Shown piece by piece: positions 48,644-56,196 of a stretch of DNA of 56,269 bases. Origin of the DNA: JAVZLQ01 sp049972525. GTDB taxonomy: Archaea > Thermoproteota > Bathyarchaeia > Bathyarchaeales > Bathycorpusculaceae. The stretch covers positions 1-56,269 of the forward strand of contig JBMFKI010000008.1 of the NCBI GenBank assembly GCA_049972525.1. The letters are read 5' to 3'. The position numbers and the translations under genes were made by a program. The notes beneath the pieces were generated by a model that was not told the origin of the DNA, made no database searches, and was given only the letters and a program-made list of their open reading frames with translations. Each line of letters opens with the position of its first letter. Within the stretch, counting starts at the first letter, position 1.

Positions 48644-49384
48644 ATGCAAACGAAAATTTACGAATCTGCCCGTTACTTGCCTTTCGGCGACAGCGCCCTA
48701 GTAATCGAATTTGGCGACGAAATAAGTCTTGAAGCAAACCAAAAGGTTATAGCCTTAAACAAGGCTGTTTTAAAAGCCAACATCATTGGAGTTGAAGAGA
48801 CAGTTCCAACATATCGGTCCCTCCTTATTCGCTATAACCCATTAAGAATTACTTATGAGCAACTGGTCTTTCAAATTAAAGATGTAGAAAAAAACCTTGA
48901 CAAGTTGACCGTCAGAACTGAGGGAAGAAGAATTGTTGTCCCAGTAGTTTACGGTGGAGAATACGGACCAGATTTAAGTTTTGTCGCCCAATATCATGGA
49001 ATAACAGAAGAAACCGTTGTAAGATTGCATTCTGAAAGGGAATATAGAGTTTACATGATAGGATTCGTCGCTGGTTTCCCATATTTAGGAGAGGTCCCAG
49101 ACGAAATCGCAACACCACGCCTCGAAACTCCAAGAATAAAAGTTCCAGCAGGCTCTGTGGGCATTGCAGAAAAACAAACGGGAATCTACCCATGCGAAGC
49201 GCCTGGCGGATGGCGAATAATAGGCAGAACACCACTTAAACTCTTCAACCCGCTTCAACAATCACCAGCACTTTTAAGATCAGGCGACATGGTGAAGTTT
49301 AAACCAATTTCTGAAAGCGAATTCAAAAAAATCGAAAAAGCAATTCTAAAAGGTAAACGTAAATCAGTTTCCGAGGAGTGGTGA
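48644..49384 (+). CDS. pxpB: 5-oxoprolinase subunit PxpB (KipI family)
   Basis: A 246-residue protein. YLPFGDSALVIEFGDEISLEAN opens it. VVYGGEYGPDLSFVAQYHGIT, MIGFVAGFPYLGEVPDEI, TPRLETPRIKVPAGSVGIAE and YPCEAPGGWRIIGRTPLKLF are KipI/PxpB hallmarks. ATG 48644 has AAAGG 8 bases upstream; the frame is open nine codons earlier inside pxpA. Its TGA is followed directly by the ATG of pxpC. It works as a complex with PxpC. Confidence 0.93.
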   Translation: MQTKIYESARYLPFGDSALVIEFGDEISLEANQKVIALNKAVLKANIIGVEETVPTYRSLLIRYNPLRITYEQLVFQIKDVEKNLDKLTVRTEGRRIVVPVVYGGEYGPDLSFVAQYHGITEETVVRLHSEREYRVYMIGFVAGFPYLGEVPDEIATPRLETPRIKVPAGSVGIAEKQTGIYPCEAPGGWRIIGRTPLKLFNPLQQSPALLRSGDMVKFKPISESEFKKIEKAILKGKRKSVSEEW

Positions 49385-50338
49385 ATGCAAGTTTTCCAAG
49401 TTTTAAAGCCAGGATTATTCACAACAGTTCAGGACTTGGGAAGATTTGGCTATCTAAAATATGGCGTGCCAATCTCTGGCGCCATGGACACTTTCTCTCT
49501 AATTGCAGCAAACCTCCTGGTGGAAAACAATCCGAACGACGCTTGTTTGGAAATAACCCTCATAGGTCCAGAGCTTAAAGCCCTAACAAAAACTCATGTA
49601 GCAATAACAGGCGGAAACGCGGAACCAAAAATTAACGGTGAAAATGTTCCCATGTGGCAAACATTACAAGTAGAAAAAGATGACATGATCTCTTTTGGTA
49701 GGATGAAGAGCGGATGCCGAGCATACCTCTCCATGAGAGGGGGAATAAATGTACCACCTGTGCTTGGAAGCAGATCAACATATGTGCGCGGAGGGTTCGG
49801 TGGTCTAAATGGTAGGCAGTTGAAAGCTGGAGACATAATTGAAGGGCATGTTGCCTCGTCGCTTAAAACTGAATATTCAATGCCAGAAGAGTTGATACCA
49901 CACTACACCGGCAAATTTGAAGTTCACGTTGTATTAGGGCCGCAAGCTGATATGTTTACTGAAAATGGAATAGCAACCTTTCTATCAAACCCTTACAAAG
50001 TTACAACTGAAGCAGATCGCATGGGATACAGACTAGAAGGACCGCTCGTAAAGCACAAAGCAAAGGCAGAAATAGTTTCAGATGCTCTCTTGCCTGGCGC
50101 AATCCAAGTTCCAAAAAATGGACAGCCAATACTGATAATGCGGGATGCTCAAACAACAGGCGGTTATCCAAAAATTGCCGTGGCAATTACACCAGACGTT
50201 TCTATGCTTGGACAGGCAAAACCAAACGACTCCATAGAATTTTCTAAAGTCACAATGCAATCAGCACATGAAAAAACGAAAGCCTATTACCAGTTACTTA
50301 ATAACCTTAGCAACATGTTATTGAAGAGTCATAGCTAA
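49385..50338 (+). CDS. pxpC: 5-oxoprolinase subunit PxpC (KipA, biotin-dependent carboxyltransferase-like)
   Basis: A 317-residue protein. FTTVQDLGRFGYLKYGVPIS and GAMDTFSLIAANLLVENNPN are the family start. ITGGNAEPKING, YLSMRGGINVPPVLGSRSTY, VTTEADRMGYRLEGP and GAIQVPKNGQPI follow in order. Stop and start codons touch (TGA|ATG), so it is translationally coupled to pxpB. It completes PxpABC in operon order A-B-C. The predicted product of the complex is glutamate. Confidence 0.93.
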   Translation: MQVFQVLKPGLFTTVQDLGRFGYLKYGVPISGAMDTFSLIAANLLVENNPNDACLEITLIGPELKALTKTHVAITGGNAEPKINGENVPMWQTLQVEKDDMISFGRMKSGCRAYLSMRGGINVPPVLGSRSTYVRGGFGGLNGRQLKAGDIIEGHVASSLKTEYSMPEELIPHYTGKFEVHVVLGPQADMFTENGIATFLSNPYKVTTEADRMGYRLEGPLVKHKAKAEIVSDALLPGAIQVPKNGQPILIMRDAQTTGGYPKIAVAITPDVSMLGQAKPNDSIEFSKVTMQSAHEKTKAYYQLLNNLSNMLLKSHS

Positions 50339-50381
50339 CGTTTAATAGAAAAACGAAACAAACGTATCTCGGTGCGTTCAC

Positions 50382-50855
50382 ATGAAAGCTTTCGCTGGAG
50401 TTCACGAGAAAGGAAAATTCTCTTTTCTAGATGCCATAAAAAGCGTCAAAAGTTTGCCTAACTTTCATAAAACTGGAGCAATTGCCTTGTTTATTGGAGT
50501 AGTCCGTGGAGAAACGTTGAAGAAGGAAAAGGTTCAGAAGTTAAAGTTAGAAGCTTATGAAGAGAAGGCAAATGAGGTTTTAGCTAAAATCTGCCAAGAT
50601 TTGGAGCGAAGAGAAGGCATAGTAAATGTTCAAATTCACCATTTAGTCGGCGAATTCAACGTTGGCGAAGATCTTGTATATGTTCTGGTTGCTGGTTCTC
50701 ATCGGGAAAATGTGCTCCCTGTTTTGCAAGAGGCTGTTGAAAGATACAAGAAGGAGGCACCAATTTTTAAGAAGGAGTATGTTATGGACAATGAGGGAAA
50801 AACTGCTGCTTACTGGGTATCTGAAAAGCAAAGGAATTGTGATGTGCGTGTATGA
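50382..50855 (+). CDS. moaE: Molybdopterin synthase catalytic subunit MoaE
   Basis: A 157-residue protein. TGAIALFIGVVRGE starts the core, LKLEAYEEKANEVLAKICQDL follows, and the catalytic end is AGSHRENVLPVLQEAVERYKKEAPIFKKEY. The lysine in KKEAPIFKKE corresponds to the active-site lysine. It works with MoaD (22.8 kb here) to build molybdopterin or tungstopterin. GGTGCG precedes ATG 50382. It begins 43 bases after pxpC and may be independent. Confidence 0.92.
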   Translation: MKAFAGVHEKGKFSFLDAIKSVKSLPNFHKTGAIALFIGVVRGETLKKEKVQKLKLEAYEEKANEVLAKICQDLERREGIVNVQIHHLVGEFNVGEDLVYVLVAGSHRENVLPVLQEAVERYKKEAPIFKKEYVMDNEGKTAAYWVSEKQRNCDVRV

Positions 50856-50894
50856 CATTTAACACGTTTGTAGGAAAGCATGCTTTTTGAGAAA

Positions 50895-50905
50895 TGTTAT
50901 AAACG
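50895..50905 (+). promoter_or_regulatory. TATA box for the DUF47-phosphoesterase pair
   Basis: TGTTATAAACG is centred near 50900. It is 39 bases before TTG 50939, leaving a leader of about 12 bases with AGAGGAGG overlapping its start. Confidence 0.5.
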
Positions 50906-50938
50906 CGCTTTGAAAACTATGATAGAGGAGGCTGATGT

Positions 50939-51607
50939 TTGGAGAAGAAAAGTTACGCGTGGTTTGAAAGGCGAAGGAGAACGAAGGCGTTGGATTTGGC
51001 TCAAGAACAGATAACGAAGGCTCTTGGTACGGTGACCCTGCTTCATCAAGCGGTGAAAAACATTTCGGAAGCAAAAAAGAAGGATGCGCTCCAGAGCGTT
51101 GAAAATCTTTTCAAAATGGAGAAAGATGTGGATAGTCTAAGGACGGAGGTTTTTAAGGAGTTATCCAAGGGTGCTGCGCTGTTTGCAGAATACCGAGAAG
51201 ATTTAATGCACTTGGTGAAACGCCTTGACACTTTAGCTGATCACGTGAAAGATGCGGCAAGATGCGTAAAAATGCTCTCTGATTCCCAAATACCTAAGGA
51301 GATGTGGGATAACACTGTCTTTATGACTTCTACGCTAGTTGAATGCGCTGATGCGTTAAGGGAAAGCATTGAAAAAATTACGGCGACCCCAACTGAAGCA
51401 ATACGGGGAGCAAAAAGAGTTGAAGAAATCGAACATGAAATTGATGAAGAGTATCTTAAAACAAAGGCGTTATTCATCAAATATTCGGAGAATATGAACT
51501 GCGGCTCCATGGTGATTTTTGATGATTTAGTAGAGTTTATCGAACATGCCGCGGACATGTGCGCAGACACGGCTGACTACATAGTGATACTTGCAAGTCG
51601 AGAGTAA
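50939..51607 (+). CDS. DUF47/PhoU-like helical protein (TIGR00153 type)
   Basis: A 222-residue all-helical protein. ALGTVTLLHQAVKNISEAKK, VENLFKMEKDVDSLRTEVFKEL and YREDLMHLVKRLDTLADHVKDAARCVKML, then EIEHEIDEEYLKTK and DDLVEFIEHAADMCADTADYI, are the repeated E/D-xxx-D metal-cluster helices of DUF47/PhoU-like proteins. Such proteins often regulate PiT-type phosphate transport, but no transporter is adjacent. The start is TTG at 50939 behind GAGGAGG. The phosphoesterase follows 11 bases later. Confidence 0.87.
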   Translation: MEKKSYAWFERRRRTKALDLAQEQITKALGTVTLLHQAVKNISEAKKKDALQSVENLFKMEKDVDSLRTEVFKELSKGAALFAEYREDLMHLVKRLDTLADHVKDAARCVKMLSDSQIPKEMWDNTVFMTSTLVECADALRESIEKITATPTEAIRGAKRVEEIEHEIDEEYLKTKALFIKYSENMNCGSMVIFDDLVEFIEHAADMCADTADYIVILASRE

Positions 51608-51618
51608 AATGTGCACTT

Positions 51619-52404
51619 GTGATGGGAATGTTGCTGGTTCAAATTTCGGATGTCCATTGTGGTCCAATGCTGCGAAGAGAAACTCTAAGAACTGCCATAA
51701 AAGAAATAAACGGTCTCTCACCCGACGTGGTACTTGTAACTGGCGACTTAACTGAAAATGGTTTAATATCTGAGTTTACAGATGCCTCAAAGGAGTTGAA
51801 AAAGCTAAAGGCTGAGAAGATTATTTACTTAAGCGGAAACCATGATTACCGTTCAACCGGATACTTGCTCTTCAAGGAGTTTTTCCCGTTTTCGCAGGTG
51901 ACTGAAGCTAACGACGCTGTTATAGTGGTACTAAGTTCAGCGAGACCAGACAGAGATGACGGGGAAGTTGGGCATAGACAAAATTTGTGGCTGGAGAAAA
52001 CTCTGGAGGAGTACAAGGACCATGTGAAGATAGTTGCAATACACCACCACATCATTCCTGTTCCAGACACAGGTGCAGACCAAATTACAATTGTCGATGC
52101 TGGCGACGTTTTAAGGAGTTTGATAAAATCTAAAGTGGATTTGGTTCTTTGTGGGCATCGTCACAGGCCGTGGAGGTGGAAAATTGAAGATATGTTAGTT
52201 GTCCACGCGGGCAGCGTTTCATGCGAAAAATTGAGGGGTTTCTTCTGCAATTCATATAACGTTGTGGAAATTAAAGGCAAAAAGGTTAACGCTAAGCTGA
52301 AGATAGTCGAAGATGGTTATGTAGATTTTAAAGAGATTGTGAAGAGAAGAGAAATTTTGCAAGCCTCGGATATTTCACAATATAGCGATTCACTAGCGCA
52401 ATAG
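51619..52404 (+). CDS. Metallophosphoesterase
   Basis: A 261-residue calcineurin-fold phosphoesterase. Motifs are LVQISDVHCGP (D-x-H), VVLVTGDLTENG (GD), IYLSGNHDYR (GNHD), VAIHHHIIP, and CGHRHRP with VVHAGSVSC (GHxH). Two-metal phosphodiesterase activity is expected (cyclic nucleotide, UDP-sugar or nucleic acid). The start is GTG 51619 or the ATG at 51622. It is co-transcribed with the DUF47 gene, which suggests a phosphate-related role without proving it. It is convergent with alba; TTGTTTTTTAG between them may terminate transcription. Confidence 0.9.
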   Translation: MMGMLLVQISDVHCGPMLRRETLRTAIKEINGLSPDVVLVTGDLTENGLISEFTDASKELKKLKAEKIIYLSGNHDYRSTGYLLFKEFFPFSQVTEANDAVIVVLSSARPDRDDGEVGHRQNLWLEKTLEEYKDHVKIVAIHHHIIPVPDTGADQITIVDAGDVLRSLIKSKVDLVLCGHRHRPWRWKIEDMLVVHAGSVSCEKLRGFFCNSYNVVEIKGKKVNAKLKIVEDGYVDFKEIVKRREILQASDISQYSDSLAQ

Positions 52405-52466
52405 CATTAAAATTTTGAAAGAAAATGAGGGGGCAATCGCTGCCATACTTGTTTTTTAGTTTAAGC

Positions 52467-52751
52467 TCATTTGGAAAGTGTTATCTCCATCGTTGAAACC
52501 ATTCGTGACCTGTTTTGTCCCTGTTTCGGCGGCATTTCCTCTGTGCCAATGGATATTTTGCTTACTTTCAAATCCTTAAGAAATCGGTTTCTAACAATCT
52601 CTGCCACGTCAACTGCTGTTGTGATTGCTCGACCACGCGCCTTGATAGTTATTTCATTGGCGTCAGACGATGAGAGCCCTGTAACAATTGCCAGAACATA
52701 GTTCATCGCAGGTTTTCTTCCAATGAAGATTGTTTCAGATTTTTCAGACAT
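52467..52751 (-). CDS. albA: DNA/RNA-binding protein Alba
   Basis: A 94-residue Alba-fold protein. TIFIGRKPAMNYVLAIVTGL holds the lysine/arginine DNA-binding spot, KARGRAITTAVDVAEIVRNRFL the helix, and VSKISIGTEEMPPKQGQNRSRM the beta-hairpin arm, with VSTMEITLSK last. ATG 52751 is chosen for GAGGTGATGTGGAA upstream. It works in chromatin and RNA metabolism and coexists with an HMf-type histone. Confidence 0.94.
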   Translation of the reverse strand: MSEKSETIFIGRKPAMNYVLAIVTGLSSSDANEITIKARGRAITTAVDVAEIVRNRFLKDLKVSKISIGTEEMPPKQGQNRSRMVSTMEITLSK

Positions 52752-52757
52752 TTCCAC

Positions 52758-53077
52758 ATCACCTCTCTATTTAGCACCGTGCTGTCGTGTAACGTCGTGC
52801 ACTGTTTTAGCCATCTACCAGTACAACGTTACTATCTAAAAATACACGAACTTCCTTATAAACACCGCGAACGCCACGTTTTCTAATCCTCGAATGTTAG
52901 CAAAAGTTTTGATTTTTAGAGTACAAATGAGGCACCTATATTGTATGCACCTTGGAAACATCCAAAGATCAATCTATTTTCCAATGCGCACACTTCGATT
53001 AATTCGTCTTCCCAGCAACGATGTCCTACGGCATTTCTTAATAGGAATTTAGCATGTAGCCTTCTTAGACAAATACT
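52758..53077. other. 320-base intergenic region upstream of alba
   Basis: No open frame of interest was seen. On the minus strand a TATA-like GTTTATAAG lies near 52855-52863 and would give alba a leader of about 80 bases. The leader contains a direct repeat GTCGTG-TAAC-GTCGTG (plus strand, near 52773-52788) flanked by GTGC/GCAC, possibly a small folded element. The rest of the stretch, towards the DUF996 gene, shows nothing recognisable. Confidence 0.35.
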
Positions 53078-53641
53078 TTATGGTGGGGGTGGCGGAGGCG
53101 GCGTTGGTTGGACTTGTTGAGTTGTTGTTTTTATTGAGAAAAATGCTACTGCTGCAAGTATCCATGCGATCAGTATAAGTATTAAACCTACAATTATAAT
53201 TGTTAATACTGCGCCTACAAGCAGCAACATTCCAGCGGTATCAAACATTTTCTCACCTGATTTTTCTGCAACCATGTTAAAAGACTTCTTGTAGAAGATT
53301 GCCTCCAACAAGAAGAATATGAAAAGAACAACCAGAGCCAAGATTAACGAAACCAAGTTGAAGCCAAAAAATCCTCCGGGACCCATCATTGCTCCACCTA
53401 AAAATCCGCCGAAAAACGTTGAAATTACAGTTATGCCAGCTGCAATAATGCCTATTATTCCGAAGATAAAACCGTATAGTGCGTTCTGGAATATTCCAGG
53501 TTCGTTGTAGTAGTCTGCAAGTCCCTTCATGCCTAACAACACGAGTATTATGCCCACCAAGCCTATGAATGGAACAAAAGAGCCAAGCGCAACAAGTATC
53601 GCACCGATCCCACCCAAAGTTTTGTTCGACTCCAAACTCAT
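53078..53641 (-). CDS. DUF996 family membrane protein
   Basis: A 187-residue integral membrane protein. The N-terminus SLESNKTLGGIGAILVALGSF is typical of DUF996. Hydrophobic segments lie at about 9-40, 55-80, 95-118 and 138-172, with an internal GGFLGGAMMGPGGFFGF glycine-rich turn. The C-terminus is a run of prolines (QPTPPPPPPP), a cytosolic tail that could bind a partner. No function is known for the family. ATG 53641 is preferred over TTG 53644. Confidence 0.82.
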   Translation of the reverse strand: MSLESNKTLGGIGAILVALGSFVPFIGLVGIILVLLGMKGLADYYNEPGIFQNALYGFIFGIIGIIAAGITVISTFFGGFLGGAMMGPGGFFGFNLVSLILALVVLFIFFLLEAIFYKKSFNMVAEKSGEKMFDTAGMLLLVGAVLTIIIVGLILILIAWILAAVAFFSIKTTTQQVQPTPPPPPPP

Positions 53642-53741
53642 CAATCAAACCTCGCATTTTCATTAAGAATGTTGCAAATAAAAGCTTTTTGAATATGGGC
53701 TCGGTGCATATCAGAAGTGCCTTATCGCAATAAGAAGTAAT

Positions 53742-53752
53742 GCATATATGAC
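53742..53752 (+). promoter_or_regulatory. TATA box for the clostripain-type peptidase
   Basis: GCATATATGAC is centred near 53746. It predicts a start near 53772 and a leader of about 18 bases with GGAGAGGGGAG before GTG 53791. Confidence 0.5.
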
Positions 53753-53790
53753 GCTTTTGTTAGTACTTTTGTGTAGGAGAGGGGAGTGCG

Positions 53791-54978
53791 GTGAAGACTA
53801 AGCGTATAGGCACGTTTATGCTTATGGCCATTGCAATCTTTGCAGTTACTCATGCTCCATTGGCACTTGCGTCTAGAGGCTTTAAAAACTCATGGACTTT
53901 CATGGTTTACTTGGATGCTGACAATAACCTCGATTCCTATGGGCTTTTGAACTTGCAGCAGATGAGCATCGGCTTATCGCCTGAAGCAGACGTGAATGTT
54001 GTAGTTTTAATGGATAGGCTCGCGCAGCCAGCATACGTCTATAAAGTTACACACAACAACATTCAAATTGTCTTGTCCCTCGGAGAAGTAGATATGGGTT
54101 CAACGGAAACTCTCGCATGGTTTGTAGAATATGCTATGGAGAATTATGCATCTAAATATTATCTTCTTGACATGTGGGACCATGGTGGAGGCTACAGGGG
54201 AGTCTGTTGGGATGAATCAAGCGGCAAACATCTCTCTCCACATGACATAGAAACAGCGCTTGCAACTGCAGAGAAGAAAGTTAGCAGGAAAATCGACATA
54301 GTTGGTTTTGACGCTTGCCTAATGGGAATGATAGAGGTGTGCTATGAACTGAAAGACGTCGCGAACATTGTGATTGGTTCTGAAATGCTTATACCTGGAT
54401 ATGGATGGCCATATGAAAACCTGATGCAGTATTTGTCGGCAAATCCGAATGTTGACCCATACACGTTTAGCAAGGAAATTGTGACAGAATACGTAAGTTA
54501 CTATGAGAGCATGCAATCAACATATTTTGTTCAACTCTCTGCAATCAATGAGGCATACGTTCCAGAAATGGCTAAAGGCCTAAACGCCTTCGCGGATTAC
54601 CTGAGTCGAAACATCAACGAGTATAAAGGGGTTATCGCAGAGGCGCGAGGCGCTTCTCAACAAAAATTCATAATGGGCACCATGGGTGCATACTATTACA
54701 TAGACCTTTACAAGTTTACAAGCATTGTCATGGAAAATACAAGCGATAAAATGCTTGACAACTTAGCGTTAACTCTGATGGGCAGCATAGACAAGATGGT
54801 GTTTTGCGAAGATCACATAAGTCCTCAGGGAAACCTTGACGCTAAACAATATGGACTAACAATAAACTTCCCACCGAACAAAGAAGCTTATAACCCAAAC
54901 TACGAAACGTATGTTCAATGCTTCACAACAGAAACAACATGGCTCAACTTTCTCATGACATACTACAAAAACATCTAA
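53791..54978 (+). CDS. Secreted clostripain-family (C11) cysteine peptidase
   Basis: A 395-residue peptidase with an N-terminal signal peptide (KTKRIGTFMLMAIAIFAVTHA, likely cut near residue 28). The catalytic His is in MWDHGGGYRG (about residue 130) and the Cys in IVGFDACLMGMIEV (about residue 175). WTFMVYLDADNNLDSYG opens the domain. Clostripain-like enzymes cut after Arg or Lys and may be calcium-dependent. The C-terminus ends soon after the domain and no membrane anchor is seen. It fits extracellular protein use, as reported for Bathyarchaeota-like lineages. The start is GTG at 53791. Confidence 0.9.
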   Translation: MKTKRIGTFMLMAIAIFAVTHAPLALASRGFKNSWTFMVYLDADNNLDSYGLLNLQQMSIGLSPEADVNVVVLMDRLAQPAYVYKVTHNNIQIVLSLGEVDMGSTETLAWFVEYAMENYASKYYLLDMWDHGGGYRGVCWDESSGKHLSPHDIETALATAEKKVSRKIDIVGFDACLMGMIEVCYELKDVANIVIGSEMLIPGYGWPYENLMQYLSANPNVDPYTFSKEIVTEYVSYYESMQSTYFVQLSAINEAYVPEMAKGLNAFADYLSRNINEYKGVIAEARGASQQKFIMGTMGAYYYIDLYKFTSIVMENTSDKMLDNLALTLMGSIDKMVFCEDHISPQGNLDAKQYGLTINFPPNKEAYNPNYETYVQCFTTETTWLNFLMTYYKNI

Positions 54979-55392
54979 CCTCACCAAATTTTTATGCTTT
55001 GTTAGTTACTGCCAGCTGAAGGATTCGCCTTTAGCATGTTTGGATGGCATTAGCCAAATTCTGCTTTGCTGGGTATGCTGCATACGCACCATAAAGAACA
55101 GGAAAGATGCTGTTTTCAAGTTTCCATTTTAAAAAACGTAGGGGGAGGGGTAGGTGAAACAGATAGGGGATAGGTATAGGTCTGATCAGGAGGCAGCTGG
55201 AAAACTAGTGTGCATTTGCAAGCCTGAGATTCACTTTTTAGCCTTATCGCGCATGAAACATTAACGCTTTATCTCTATAATTTGCCGGGGGAAAGTCGAT
55301 GAAGCACCTTGCCTCTTCTAAAGTTTTAATTGCCTCTGTTGTGATTAGTTAATTTGCTGTGTGGCGTTTGAATCCCAATAGTAGGGGGTTGA
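54979..55392 (+). other. About 410-base gap before cas6
   Basis: No full gene. A 17-residue frame at 55299-55352 (MKHLASSKVLIASVVIS) follows GGGGGAAAGTCG and could be a leader peptide or chance. Around 55141-55180 the strand is G-rich with loosely repeated GATAGG/GTAGG units. At its end a CRISPR-repeat-like sequence abuts the cas6 start. No tRNA or terminator structure is evident. Confidence 0.35.
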
Positions 55393-55393
55393 G
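55366..55393 (+). repeat. Single CRISPR-repeat-like element beside cas6
   Basis: The 28-base stretch starts GTTTGAATCCC and ends AGGGGGTTGAG. The arms AATCCC and GGGGGTT can pair imperfectly around AATAGTA. In reverse it ends GGGATTCAAAC, like many archaeal repeats that end in TTGAAAC. Only one copy was found in the window and it runs into the cas6 GTG start, so it may be a solitary repeat or a coincidence. Confidence 0.25.
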
Positions 55394-56196
55394 TGCAGTT
55401 GCCCGTTGAGGTTGGCTTGGAGTTATACGGTGAGAAGGGCATGATTTTGCCATTTTTCACTGGGCATGTAGCTAGGGGTTTGCTACTGCATATTGTTAAG
55501 CTTGTGGATCCCTTCGCGGCTGATGTTTTGCATGAGCTGAATGTCTCCAAGCCCTATAGTGTAACGCCATTACGTTTTAAGAGCGCCTCGCGAAGCGAAA
55601 ATGGTTTTGTTTTGGATCCCGCTTATCCTTGTCGTGTTGGTTTCAGGTTTTTACGAGATGATTTGGCGGGTTATGTGTTAAGGTTTTTTGAGAAGCAGAA
55701 CACTGTTATGGTTTTTGACACGGTTTTTCGCATAGCTTCTTTAAGCATTAGGAGTAAAAGTTATGGGGATTTGGAGCGTGAAGCCGATGTGGCTGAGGGG
55801 TTTAAGCTTGTTTTTGAGACGCCTACTTACCTGCCATGTTTGGGTAGCGGTTACCGCTGGATGTTTCCCGATGCCATAAGGGTTTTTTCTGGATTAATGC
55901 GTGTTTGGAACAAGTTCAGCGATAGCAGACGCTTCAGCAAGGAGGAGTTTTTGGCTTATAAGGAGTGGCTTGGTAAGAATGTTGGGGTTTGCGGTTATAG
56001 GCTTGGAACGAGGTTGGCGGTTATGCGTGAAAAGAAGGCTGTGGGGTTTATGGGATGGTGCGCCTACGAAATGAAAGATTTAGAGAGCGAATGGAACAAA
56101 GTGACGACTATGCTGGCCAAATACGCAGAATACTCAAATATAGGAGGAAACAAAACAGCAGGATACGGAGTAACAAAACCTATTTTGAGAGTTTAG
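55393..56196 (+). CDS. cas6: CRISPR-associated endoribonuclease Cas6
   Basis: A 267-residue RAMP protein. The N-terminal ferredoxin-like domain has LPFFTGHVARGLLLHIVKLVDP and KPYSVTPLR. The C-terminal glycine-rich loop is NIGGNKTAGYGVTK. Between them is FKLVFETPTYLPC. Cas6 cuts pre-crRNA in the repeat; the N-terminal region has a His (HVARG) that may be catalytic. The start is GTG at 55393, directly after an in-frame TGA. It overlaps the convergent partial gene by 4 bases. No other cas gene or array is in the window, so it may belong to a locus beyond the edge or act alone. Confidence 0.85.
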   Translation: MQLPVEVGLELYGEKGMILPFFTGHVARGLLLHIVKLVDPFAADVLHELNVSKPYSVTPLRFKSASRSENGFVLDPAYPCRVGFRFLRDDLAGYVLRFFEKQNTVMVFDTVFRIASLSIRSKSYGDLEREADVAEGFKLVFETPTYLPCLGSGYRWMFPDAIRVFSGLMRVWNKFSDSRRFSKEEFLAYKEWLGKNVGVCGYRLGTRLAVMREKKAVGFMGWCAYEMKDLESEWNKVTTMLAKYAEYSNIGGNKTAGYGVTKPILRV

